DNA of 64,000 nucleotides from Chlamydomonas sphaeroides (taxonomy: Eukaryota > Chlorophyta > Chlorophyceae > Chlamydomonadales > Chlamydomonadaceae): assembly GCA_001662425.1 (NCBI GenBank), contig BDDC01000032.1:23553-87552 (forward strand). The letters are read 5' to 3'. The translations under genes and the position numbers were made by a program. The notes under the pieces are model-generated. The model searched no databases. It saw nothing but the letters and a program-made list of their open reading frames with translations, and was not told where the DNA came from. The number at the start of each line of letters is the position of its first letter. The first letter of the stretch is position 1. This document shows, one piece after another, positions 9,331 to 19,100 of this stretch.

Positions 9331-10212
9331 TCACTCATTCAACGCCGTGACCCCGTAATACTGCAACGCTGCGCGAGATGCGTGCTCTTCCGCCTGCTTG
9401 CGTGTGCTCCCACTGCCCACGCCAACCACGACATTCTGCGCGTTCTTGACCAGGACTCGGAATGTATTATTGTTGTGAGATGTCGACGTCGAACTGACGT
9501 CATCCACGAAGCGCGGGAGCTGGTTGAAGTTGTGCTGGAAGTACTTACTCAGCAGGTCTTTGCTGCTGTTCTGGGTCAGCACAAGCTCTGCAATGTCGAT
9601 GTTCTGCTCCAGAAACGCAACCAGCCACGCCTTGGTCATGTCGTATGACTGCAGCGTCAAAAAAATTGCGCCTAGGAACGCCTCAAAGACGTCCTCAAGG
9701 ATCTTTCGGTTCTTGCGCCCCTCATTCTCCTCGATCTGTCTGCTGATGAGCACGAACTTATCAATACCCAGCATGAGCGCGAGCTCGCTCAGCATGTGCC
9801 CATTGACGAGCTTGGAGCGGAGGCGCGTGAGAAAGCCCTCGTTCTCCCCCGGGAACCGCTCGTACAGGTACTCTGCCACTACCAGATTGAGGACCGCGTC
9901 GCCTAGCAGCTCCAGGCGTTCGTTGGACTCCTCCTGCAGAGGGATGCAGTTGTCCGGGCACTGGCGGTTGCCCATCGCGAAATTTTCGTTTTTGCGTGTG
10001 CAATAGGACCGATGCACCATGGCCATGTGGAACTGTGACATGTCATCCAGGTGCACGCGGGTGACACCGTACTTCATCAACATCGCCAGTGTATCATGTC
10101 GTGTCAAGAGGACGTTGCGGCTGTTGAAAGGCAACGTGCCATCGCTGCTTTGGCCTTGCTGCTGTTGCTGCTGCTGCAGAAAGCTGCTAGAAGTAACGTC
10201 TCGTTTCTTCAT
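9331..10212 (-). CDS. ribonuclease III
   Basis: 293 residues. The class signature NERLELLGDAVL (97-108) with the acidic catalytic residues is intact, and the second acidic cluster is in the ILEDVFEAFLGAIF segment. A double-stranded-RNA-binding domain occupies residues ~215-293, ending in the KQAEEHASRAAL helix. The N-terminus carries a short poly-Gln run. The enzyme cleaves dsRNA; in large DNA viruses it is thought to process viral RNA or blunt RNA-based defence. Start ATG at 10212. Confidence 0.95.
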   Translation of the reverse strand: MKKRDVTSSSFLQQQQQQQGQSSDGTLPFNSRNVLLTRHDTLAMLMKYGVTRVHLDDMSQFHMAMVHRSYCTRKNENFAMGNRQCPDNCIPLQEESNERLELLGDAVLNLVVAEYLYERFPGENEGFLTRLRSKLVNGHMLSELALMLGIDKFVLISRQIEENEGRKNRKILEDVFEAFLGAIFLTLQSYDMTKAWLVAFLEQNIDIAELVLTQNSSKDLLSKYFQHNFNQLPRFVDDVSSTSTSHNNNTFRVLVKNAQNVVVGVGSGSTRKQAEEHASRAALQYYGVTALNE

Positions 10213-10318
10213 GTGTTACGTCCATCGAGAGAGGTCTCTATGTCGTGTTCCCCCAGACATGAACTCTCGCGCGCCCAGCAAGGAATATTAATTCCCGTGT
10301 GGTCACTAAAGGAAGAAA

Positions 10319-11206
10319 ATGATTTCTTGCGCGGCATGCCACAAGGTGTATGCGACACAGCACACACTCAAGAAGCACTGGAAACGGCAGCCGCTGTGTG
10401 CAGAATGGATCAACCTAAAATCCGGAGTCAAAGACTACATTGACCACAAGATGAGCGTCCGGGGTCAAACAAAGCTAACTCCCAACACGACATGTATGGC
10501 GTGCAAGACCACCTTTGCAAACGTGGGCAACTTGAACAAGCACCTCGCCGGTAGTGAGGTGTGCAGCAAGTGGGACCTGTACAATGACCTGGAACCGATC
10601 CATGGGTACCTGGGGCCATCGTACAGCGAGTTCAGTGCAACTAAGAACACGATGTGCCATATCATTTGGAACGTGTACTTGACGGACAAGGAGTCCGCCA
10701 AGACGAACGGCGACATCTTCAAGGAGAACAACGTCCACTATGTGATCGCGATACTCCCCGAGGAGGATGCGAGGGAGCACGGGGAGGGCAGCACTCGATG
10801 GCTCGCGGACTTGGGCGTCGAGTATGACATCCTTGGATACGCGGGGCACAACATGAACACTGACCTCGACGGATTTGACGTGCAGTGTGCAAGGATCGAG
10901 GAGTACAGAGCGAGGAGAGAGAACGTAGCCATTTTTTGTAATAATGGGTACCAGCGATCCCTGCCATTCCTGGTTTACTACCTGACCATGCATCACCGCA
11001 ACGAGGTTCCGGATGTTGAGCGGGCGGTGGACATTATCTTGCCGCAAGTGGACAAGTTCAACTACGCAAAGGTGCGGGATAACACCGTAGCGGACATGAA
11101 GAATGTCTTGGCTCTCGGTTGCCATTCCGGAACTATTCAAGATGTGTGTCAAGATGTGCATGAAACGCGCAGTGAATGCAGCCTCGTCACCACAGAGAAA
11201 CTGTAG
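10319..11206 (+). CDS. two C2HC zinc fingers fused to dual-specificity-phosphatase-like domain
   Basis: 295 residues. Two finger units sit at residues 4-27 and 59-82, each C-x2-C-x12-H-x6-C. The second half resembles a cysteine phosphatase: the active-site loop is IFCNNGYQRS with C207 and R213 (C-x5-R followed by S), preceded by a hydrophobic strand and followed by a helix, as in dual-specificity phosphatases. A DNA- or RNA-tethered phosphatase is inferred. I do not know this exact fusion from other viruses. The general-acid Asp could not be assigned with confidence. Confidence 0.75.
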   Translation: MISCAACHKVYATQHTLKKHWKRQPLCAEWINLKSGVKDYIDHKMSVRGQTKLTPNTTCMACKTTFANVGNLNKHLAGSEVCSKWDLYNDLEPIHGYLGPSYSEFSATKNTMCHIIWNVYLTDKESAKTNGDIFKENNVHYVIAILPEEDAREHGEGSTRWLADLGVEYDILGYAGHNMNTDLDGFDVQCARIEEYRARRENVAIFCNNGYQRSLPFLVYYLTMHHRNEVPDVERAVDIILPQVDKFNYAKVRDNTVADMKNVLALGCHSGTIQDVCQDVHETRSECSLVTTEKL

Positions 11207-11349
11207 TTGAGGGATGAGATGGATGATGCGTTGGAGTGGGACTCACGTCTGCTTTGGAGTGAGGAGAGACGCGATGTAGGGCCTGCTCTATACACAAACA
11301 GAAGGAGGATACTGGGTGTTCTTTTGAGATGTCCGAGGTGTCTCAGAAT

Positions 11350-11775
11350 TCACTTGGTCGAGTGTAGGAGCGTGTCGCGTGTAGGAGCGCCACCAGGGTG
11401 CAGGTCTTTGTCCGTGCCAAGCTTCCAAAGAATCTTGCAAGCAGCAGTTGCGTCCGTCGACGTCATCTTGCCAGTCACAATCTGACCGAGGACGCGCACG
11501 GTGAACTGAAATTCTAGCAGGTGCGCTTCCCCCGGAGAGTCTTTCCAAACTTTCCGAAGCAGCTTCACGTACTGCGAGACTGTTTGCCTTGTGAGATCTT
11601 TGCTCGACACGTCTAGACCCCACAACTTGTCCCAGTAGCCTTGCATGCGTGTCGTCTGCATTACCTTGTTGCTCTCATGTTTCACGACCGGCTTCTCGGC
11701 GCCCTTGTTTGTGATCGTAGCTTCATAGATAGGGTTCCTCATTGCCCCACAGTAGGTGCAGTATGCTGAAGGCAT
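11350..11775 (-). CDS. hypothetical protein
   Basis: 141 residues from the ATG at 11775. Contains a single CTYC pair near the N-terminus (possible half zinc knuckle) and helical segments such as QTVSQYVKLLRKVWK. No family recognised. Converges with the zinc-finger phosphatase gene, with 143 bases between stop codons. Confidence 0.5.
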   Translation of the reverse strand: MPSAYCTYCGAMRNPIYEATITNKGAEKPVVKHESNKVMQTTRMQGYWDKLWGLDVSSKDLTRQTVSQYVKLLRKVWKDSPGEAHLLEFQFTVRVLGQIVTGKMTSTDATAACKILWKLGTDKDLHPGGAPTRDTLLHSTK

Positions 11776-12178
11776 TTTTGTATGTGTGCAACACAATAGA
11801 ACTGGGATAGATTTGATTGGAACCCGTCCTCAGCGACTGGCTTCGTGGTGACTCCGATCGCATGGGTTACCTTGCGCCACTGATCTCGGTGCGGGAGGGG
11901 CACTGCCGTGCAAGCGAGGTGGCGAGGCAGCGGGGCTTGCTGCAGGAGCAATGTTGCAGAGGTCTACGTTGGTCGCGGAGCTGCGTGCGCGTTGTCCAGT
12001 GGCTGCAGGCCAATTACACCGTCACGGGCAGCAGACGCCATTCTCGAAACGAAAGATCAACCCGCAAAGCATTCAAGGACGCGATGGCAATGGCCGGATT
12101 CAAGTCCGACCGGGCTACCTGACGAAACGCATCTGTTTTCAATTACAAAATTACAGCATACAGCATCATCAAACGAAA
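11776..12178. other. intergenic region with no convincing gene
   Basis: About 400 bases between the hypothetical gene and the RING gene. Open frames of up to ~100 codons exist on both strands but lack ATG starts in good context, domains or compositional signal. The end near 12130-12170 is AT-rich. A decayed gene is possible. Confidence 0.4.
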
Positions 12179-13481
12179 TCACACAAAGCCGACGATCCAC
12201 ACGGTGCCCTTGAGGCCGTCTCGGTTCGCGTGGAAGATGCGCTTGGTCTCATCGGGGGCGAGGCGCTCCAGGGCGCCGCTCTTGTGCAAGCGATAGGTCG
12301 CCATGTCGGCTTTGCGCGGGTCGTCGTACACAAAGAGCCGCACACAGACCTCCAGGCCGGCGTCCCCCGCCGCCTGCAGCTCGGTCCATGCGCAACGCGA
12401 AACCATTGCGGGCGACATGGTCGTGACCTGACCGGTCTCATCGGCGTCAAAGTTCGTTGAGGCAAAGGACAGAGTCGTCTTGACTCTACGCGAGCCGGCG
12501 ACGATGAGGAGCTCGCGAAAAGCGTCTGGCAGCGCGTACTTGTGTTCCGCGACGTGAGCCACCTTGATGCGGTGCACGTACGGTCGGATCATGGGCACCA
12601 CATCGAGCCGCCAGGCCTCGGCTTCAGGCTGCAGCAGCCGACCGTCGGGGGTCAGCTGGAAGAGCGAGACCTCCTCGACGATCTTTTCGGACTCGGCATC
12701 AATGTGAAACGTGGGTCGAATGACGTACAGGTAGAAAGCCCAGCTCTGGCTGTGCGTCATGGCCAGGCGCCGCATCGCTTTCCGCAGCCGTCCGCGGGTC
12801 GTGTAGCCGGGGCTGGTTCTGTCCGTCCCCGTCAGCCGGCATGTAGTCTGTGGCGGGTCGACGAACTTGTCGTGAACACGCGGCAGAATGACGACCTCGC
12901 CGTCCAGCGCGGTCACAATGTCCAAGAACTGGTCAACCGCGGTCTTGGGTTGAGGAAAGACCTGGTGGTTCATGACGCTGCTCGGCGTGCCAAACGCATC
13001 CCCGTCGAGCCTCCACTGGCGGCAGTGGGGGCACTTCATCGCATCCTCCCAAAGGACGCCCATCTTCTGCATGCACGCCGTGCACATCAAAAATGCGCAT
13101 TTGTGGCACTGCGACACGGTCAATGGTCGCCTCTTGGTTGGGGTTTTTGTAGCAGATACCGCACGAGAACTCCAGCGGCGTCGAGTCCTCGGTCCAGAAG
13201 TGCCGGAGGACCGCATCGACGTCGCCGACCTCGCGGTTGTTGCAAAAAACACGAAAGGCGAAATCATTGTTGTTCTTGCGCGATTTGACGACGATGCACA
13301 CGATGCGCTCGGGGTGATCAGGGTCGTAGTCCCAGATGGCGCGGCGCGACGTGACGACCGTCAGGCCGTCCTCCAGCAGCTCGCACGTCGTGATTGAGGT
13401 CGCGTCCGCGTCGACGCAATGAGCGACGCCAAGGCGATCCAGCGCCTCCAGGATCAGCGCAGTTGAAGTGATCGTGCTCAT
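12179..13481 (-). CDS. RING-finger protein, reading frame broken near 13140
   Basis: Starts at ATG 13481 (MSTITSTALILEAL), preceded by a TATA-like run at 13522. The first zinc pair, CGIC, is read in one frame. The rest (QCHKCAFLMCTACM, then MKCPHCRQW) is read in the +1 frame, which stays open to the stop at 12179. The crossover falls at a homopolymer, A5C4, at about 13139-13147. The long C-terminal part (~300 residues) is not recognised. Either a sequencing/assembly indel, a real disabling mutation, or frameshifting. RING proteins usually act as E3 ubiquitin ligases; that function is inferred from the cysteine pattern. Confidence 0.7.
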
Positions 13482-13635
13482 GGTGTTGAAATACCGTGGA
13501 AACTCATGTGCTGTACGCACCTTTATATGTGATACCTTGAGTTTGAGTCCAGGTACGCTATAAAAGCTCGCAAGCCACACTGTGGTGATCCGCACCTCCA
13601 CAGGCCATGGTGTTCCTGAGTCGAACATATGATCT

Positions 13636-14193
13636 TCACGAAGACCGTGCGCAGACGAGCTCCGTCCCGATCCACCGCTTCTCCCCCCAATTCACCTCCA
13701 TCCCGCCATGGAACAGGTCGATATCAAACACAAGCGTCATGCCCTTCTTTGGTACGATCTCTACGGTCTTGTCGTAGTTCATGTCGTAGAACACCGTGTG
13801 GCCGCCGTCATAGTCGTCGTTCAGATATGTCAGCACCGTGAACTTTGATTCCTCATCCCCGTCGAGTTCGGCACCGGTATCTGTGTGTATGGGAAAACTT
13901 TGGCCGGGAGCCACCTTTGCATACATCACGTACTTGGATGCCCTCGTCAAGCTCCATTTTTTGTCTTTGCGGTCCGTATATGTCTCTGGTAGGTGTCCTT
14001 GAAGTGCATGCCACATACGTGACGACACTGCTGGCATCACAACCTTGCCGTTTTTGAACCCGGCGTTTGTGAAAGGCCTGTCCCTGGGACTGCCATCAAC
14101 GTAGGAAAGCCATTCGGATAGTTGCTCGTCGCTGTGCAGCCCGTCGATAGTGAAAAGCTCAAAAGGTAAACCCGTGTGTTGCGCAACAGCCAT
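13636..14193 (-). CDS. 2OG-Fe(II) dioxygenase, prolyl 4-hydroxylase-like (1)
   Basis: 185 residues, a minimal catalytic core. Iron ligands are H103 and D105 (FPIHTDTG) and H162 (DIDLFHGG), with a 2-oxoglutarate-binding basic residue at 172/173 (GEKRWIGTEL). The strand LTYLNDDYDGGHTVFY is typical of the P4H core. It probably hydroxylates prolines in Pro-rich proteins; the repeat protein at the window start and the collagen-like protein at 8730 are candidate substrates (inference). A second, more canonical P4H lies at 33867. Confidence 0.88.
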   Translation of the reverse strand: MAVAQHTGLPFELFTIDGLHSDEQLSEWLSYVDGSPRDRPFTNAGFKNGKVVMPAVSSRMWHALQGHLPETYTDRKDKKWSLTRASKYVMYAKVAPGQSFPIHTDTGAELDGDEESKFTVLTYLNDDYDGGHTVFYDMNYDKTVEIVPKKGMTLVFDIDLFHGGMEVNWGEKRWIGTELVCARSS

Positions 14194-14280
14194 GGTCGAA
14201 AAATGATTTAGGGGGGCGTCTCCTTACATAGATTTCAGTCAGGAATTCACAAAGCAAAAACACGACAGCGGGAGACGACG

Positions 14281-15288
14281 ATGGAGTCCAAAGATGTCGT
14301 GGCCGACGGCGGGTACCTGGCGCTGCTGCACTGCTATGGCTTCCAGGACGAGTGGATGCAGGGGCTGCCGCCCCAGGCGTTTGATGCTCGCCTCATGTTT
14401 TTGAACAGGCGGCATCAGGTGACCTACAGGAAGATCCAATGCGACACGGTCACCTGCAAGACGTCTGTCAAGCTGAGGCTGCGCCACGAATGCGTTCTTG
14501 TAAACTGCTTGGATCTGTACATCGAGAACCCTGAACAGAAGCCGGTCTTTGACATGATCAAGAGCATGACCACCGAGATTGGAGGCCAGCGGATCGACAA
14601 TATATCATACCAGGAACAGTTCGATGCCGCATGTACGCTTTTCGGCCGGCAAGTCACACACATGAATGGCAAGACCGTAATTCCGCTCGTCATGGCTCCC
14701 GTTCACCAAAGCAACCTCGTCATGCCATCGACACAGAATCACGTGTTCCTCATTCACATAGAATTCCGGGACACTCCGCGCGAGGTTTCGTTGTATGGGA
14801 ATGTATACTATCTAGAGGAGCCGGACAGGGTTCGGATATTCGCGGAGCACGAGTTCACGACCATACAGTCGGCTGCGGTCGACTGTGGGAAGGTAAAAAA
14901 GGGGACCAACCTTCTCGACGTCAATTTCTTCAACCACCCGGCATACATGGTGTACTTCTGGGGGTTCGACAAGAGCAAGGTCACAAACATCAGGTACGAG
15001 ATCAATGGTGCAGTCCTATATGATGGACCCCTGGAGCCTCTGGAACATGTGAAAAAGCAGCGCGGCTACAGCGCATGTCAGGCGGTGATGCTGTTCTTCA
15101 ACAACGACAGGTTTGACGCCTACCCTAACACCTACCCCACATCCACCATTAACTTCTCACGCATTGACAAGTCTACTCTTGTGATCGACACTGATCAGGA
15201 CGAGGAAACAGAAGCGCATGTTGGCTGCTTTTCCAACCAGGGTGTCAGGTACGTCAATGGACTAATAGGCCTCAGGTACAGCAAGTAA
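14281..15288 (+). CDS. double-jelly-roll major-capsid-protein paralogue (short)
   Basis: 335 residues, shorter than the roughly 400-550 usual for major capsid proteins of this phylum. Family landmarks are present in order: GGYLALLHCYGFQDEWMQG near the N-terminus, LNRRHQVTY, EIGGQRID (~residues 100-107), TINFSRIDKSTLVI and the C-terminal VRYVNGLIGLRYSK, matching the usual ending RIMSGMGGLAYS. The missing length is presumably in surface loops. It is likely a minor capsomer; the main capsid gene is probably outside the window. Confidence 0.85.
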   Translation: MESKDVVADGGYLALLHCYGFQDEWMQGLPPQAFDARLMFLNRRHQVTYRKIQCDTVTCKTSVKLRLRHECVLVNCLDLYIENPEQKPVFDMIKSMTTEIGGQRIDNISYQEQFDAACTLFGRQVTHMNGKTVIPLVMAPVHQSNLVMPSTQNHVFLIHIEFRDTPREVSLYGNVYYLEEPDRVRIFAEHEFTTIQSAAVDCGKVKKGTNLLDVNFFNHPAYMVYFWGFDKSKVTNIRYEINGAVLYDGPLEPLEHVKKQRGYSACQAVMLFFNNDRFDAYPNTYPTSTINFSRIDKSTLVIDTDQDEETEAHVGCFSNQGVRYVNGLIGLRYSK

Positions 15289-15332
15289 GGGTCATTGCTA
15301 GTCGAAAAGTAGTTCAGTAGAGTAGTACAAAA

Positions 15333-16109
15333 ATGTCAGAAGTCGAGGCGCGTCGTCTCATCAACAGCCTTGCCTCACAGAACGCTGCCACCAGTCGCAA
15401 CATCGTCGACCTGTACCACCCCTTCACCACAGAGAAACTCAGGGGCATGGGTGCCAGCATCATCGCGTCCATCTTGTCCAATGTGTCAAACGTCCTGGGT
15501 CAGAACGTCTTCAAGCTCAACCCGCTCGTCAGCACGGGGTTATTCCTGCAGGTCTTTGGCAACCTCTTGGTCTACATCCTCGACATTCTGATTGCCAAGA
15601 AGTTCTTTGGCGGGGTTCAGGTGCCTTACACCAGCTTGGGGGAGCGCCTGAAGTGGCTGTTCAAATCATTTACAAAGACCATCTTTCTAAAGTTCATCGT
15701 GACCGTCATCATCGACAGCATCATCGTGGTCGAGATGCTGGACGCTGCCATGAGCTTTCTTGACAAACACAATGTGCAATTCCGTTTCCGTAATGAGATC
15801 CTCGCCGCCACGATCAGCATCGTCACCTTTATCCTATGGGTGAACGCGCTGCGCTTCAACTGGGCATACGATGAACAACACAACGTCGTCATGGACGTCC
15901 TGATGCTTGCATGGCTCGCAATCATCATCATGGTCTTCTGCTCGTCGCGCAACGCGATCCGACGCGCCTTCAAGAACAATATCGACAGGAACACAGCAAC
16001 CCCGACGTCGACGCCAGCCGTCGCTACAGAAGCCGTCGCTACACAACCTGTCATCCTTCCGTACGGCGACGACGAGCAGTCGTATGCGGTGGACCTGCTT
16101 TTCAAGTAG
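15333..16109 (+). CDS. multi-pass membrane protein
   Basis: 258 residues with four or five hydrophobic segments, including FLQVFGNLLVYILDILIA, KFIVTVIIDSIIVVEML, ISIVTFILWVNAL and LAWLAIIIMVFCSS. The conserved-looking segment GQNVFKLNPLVSTG precedes the first clear span. It overlaps the 3' end of topoisomerase II by 8 bases, converging. Likely virion or ER-derived membrane component; function unknown. Confidence 0.7.
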   Translation: MSEVEARRLINSLASQNAATSRNIVDLYHPFTTEKLRGMGASIIASILSNVSNVLGQNVFKLNPLVSTGLFLQVFGNLLVYILDILIAKKFFGGVQVPYTSLGERLKWLFKSFTKTIFLKFIVTVIIDSIIVVEMLDAAMSFLDKHNVQFRFRNEILAATISIVTFILWVNALRFNWAYDEQHNVVMDVLMLAWLAIIIMVFCSSRNAIRRAFKNNIDRNTATPTSTPAVATEAVATQPVILPYGDDEQSYAVDLLFK

Positions 16110-19100
16110 CTCCATCAAGGAGTGCTTCCAGGTTGCACAGGTCGTTCTCCCAGAGCTCCGCGGACGTGACGCGTTCGAGGTAGAGAAGTCGCTCGCGCGC
16201 AGACTCCAGCTCCTCGCAGAGGCGTCGCTTCTTGTCGGTCGTCATGGATGACATCGGCATCGAGAGCAGGTACTTGTAGTCCAGCGTTGTGTCGATACCA
16301 TGCGACGCGAGAGCTTGCTCCAGGTCGCTGCCGCCGCTGGCGTACAGGTGCAGCTGCAGCTCGCCGCTGATGACGAGCGAGAGGAAAAGAACTTTCCGTT
16401 CCAGGACCTCCATCTCCCTGCGCAATGCAAGTACCTGCGCTTGTCGGCGTTTCTCGTACGCGTCCAAGCGCACGTAGTAAAACTCCACGAGGATGTCCCA
16501 GGGTCTCTCGTATTTGCGGATGTGGCCCTTGGCGTCAAACAGGTGCATGTTTGACGTGGAGAGCCCCTTGTTGCTCACAAGCTTGAGCTCCTGCTCGAAT
16601 TTGTTCATGTATTCACATGACGCAGACGACGACAACCACTCGTCAGCTGCAGCGGCGCTCGCAAACGTCACTGTGAAGTCCACGATCGCATCCGTGGAAT
16701 TATTCGTGTAGCTCTTCCAGTCGCCGTGCTTTTCCATGCACGCTTCTAGGAGCTCCTTGAAGTCGTCCGTCCAGGTCCCCAGCGGGAGCTCCACGATGCG
16801 TACCTGCGTTGTCGACGTGCGCTGGACAACCGCGCGCGAGTATAGCTTGTCATTGATGCACTCTATGCTGCCCTTGAAGCCGCGATACCAGGGCTGCAGG
16901 TCATCATCTCCTCCGCCTCCGTCGTGTCGCAAAAGGCGGCGCACTGATGCGATGAGGTCGCGCGGGTTGTAGCAGGGAACGCTGGTCGAGTACCCCGTGC
17001 CGATGCCGGTGCAGCCGTTAATCAGGACCACGGGGAGGATCGGCAGGTAATGCACCGGCTCCACCGGTACTCCATCATCCTCGGTGAGCGGCAGCACGCT
17101 GTCGTCCGACGCCGGGAAGAGCACGCGCGTCAGCTTGGCCAGGTGCGTGTGGATGTACCTGGGGCTCGCGTGGTTGGCGCCCCCCGCCAGGCGGCTGCCG
17201 AACTGCCCCACCGGCTCCAGCAGGTGCACGTTGTTGCTTCCCACAAAGTCCTGCGCCAGTCCGATGATGGTGCCGTGCAACGATGCCTCGCCGTGGTGGT
17301 ATGCAGCGTGCTCCGAGACGTAACCCGCCAGCTGCGCGACGCGGATCTCCTCCGTCAAGTTGCGCTTGAAGCAGCAGTACAGGACCTTGCGTTGCGACAC
17401 CTTGAGCCCGTCCAGGACGCTGGGAATGCTGCGCACGATGTCGTACGATGAAAAGTGGATGAGCTCCTTGTGCACAAACTCACTAAAACTGACAGTACTG
17501 ACAGATTGGCAGTCCAGGTTTACGCTTGGGTCGTGCTGCGCGAGCCAGAGCTTGCGGTCGTGCGCGCGCTTCTTGTTGAACGCCAGGTCGAGCACGTCGG
17601 CAGAGTCGTCGTCCCACACGTATTGGACAAGGCGCATATCTTTGAAGTACTCGCGCGCCTCCTGCGAGGTGCTCGTGCCCAGACCCTTGTAGTACTTGGC
17701 CTTCCAGTTGCCAGACCCTGCTGCCAGACCTTGCTGCCATGTTCGGTACTCTGCATTGCTGTAGAACGACAGGAGTTGCTTGGTTGTACTGTTCCGCGTC
17801 TTGACGATGGGCGTCAGCATGCAGCACAGGAACCCGGGGATGTGCAGCAGGGTCGGCCACTGTTGCTTGAAGAGATTCATGATGAGACCCTTGATGTGCG
17901 AGCCGTCGTTGTCACTGTCGGTGAGCGCCATGACGTGCCCGTAGCGCAGCTCCTTGGTGCTCGAGTAGACGCGACCCGTCTGAAGACCGATGATCTTTTT
18001 AAGGTTCGCGATCTCGGTGTTCTCCGAGATCTTTTGCGCAGAGACGTCGCACACGTTGAGCACCTTGCCGCGCAACGGGTACACGCCATACTTCTGGCGT
18101 CCGACGACGGCGAGCCCCGCGATAGCCATCGACTTGGCCGAGTCTCCCTCTGTCAGGATGAGCGTGCACTGGTCGCTCCGGTACGTGCCGGCCCACTCCG
18201 CATCCTCGAGTTTAGGGATGCCTGTGATCGTGCTGCGCTTGCTGCCGTCCGTCTTTTTGAGACCGCGCTCCACCACGCTGTCGCTCAGGCCGACGACGCG
18301 CTCCACCAGGCCGTCGAGCCGGGAGATGCGCTCGATGACCTTGTCAGATACATCGAGTTTGCCGATGCCCAGTTTGCCGACCGGCGTCGTCAATGTCTCC
18401 TTGGACTGCGAGTCGAACGTCGGGTTCGGCACAGTGGCCCGCAGAAAGACAAAGAGGTTGTCGCGAATGAACTGCGGCTTGACGGTGACGCCCTTGCGCT
18501 TGGCGGCGATGACGTCCCCAAGCTTCTTGCACAGGATGGCCACGACGTGGTCGACGTGCCGGCCGCCGCGCAATGTTGCCACGCCGTTGACGAAAGAGAC
18601 CTGCTGCAAGCCGGTGCCGTCCGACAGGGCCACCACGAGCTCCCATCCCGGCGCGAGCTCCTCGTAGACACGCGCTGCGCTTGCCCGGTCGCCGAGGTAC
18701 AAGTCGCAGTAGCGCTCAAAAGACTTGAACGGCAGGCGGGTGCTGTTAATCAGGACACTGACATCAGTGTCGGTGACGGCGATGAGGTCGTAGACGCGTC
18801 TTGTGATCAGGGCCTGCATGTCGTCGTCGAGTCCATCCGGCATTCCAAAGCGCGCATAGTCGGGAAGAAACGTGATCCGGGTGTATGGCTTTTTGGCGCA
18901 CGCGCGGATGCGGGGCGGTAGCACCACACTCATGTTCGCCTCGAATCGCTGGGAGTACACCTTTTTGCGGGACGCATCCACGGTCTCCACCTCAAATGTT
19001 CGGCTGTAGATGTTGCATGCCTTGGCGCCGATGCCATTCTGCCCACCTATGACGCGCTGCTGTGTGGCGGAGTCGTCATAGTTTGCCGAGGTCAACAGGT

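Noticed and set aside
11817..12122. 101-codon frame on the + strand between two genes
   Set aside because: Begins with TTG, has no recognisable domain and biased composition; treated as non-coding.
13120..13180. Intron as explanation for the split RING gene
   Set aside because: The only GT..AG pair here is 27 bases, a multiple of three, and would remove a zinc ligand.
17455..18921. 488-codon + strand open frame inside topoisomerase II
   Set aside because: Shadow of the topoisomerase frame; composition follows the antisense codon pattern and no domain is visible.
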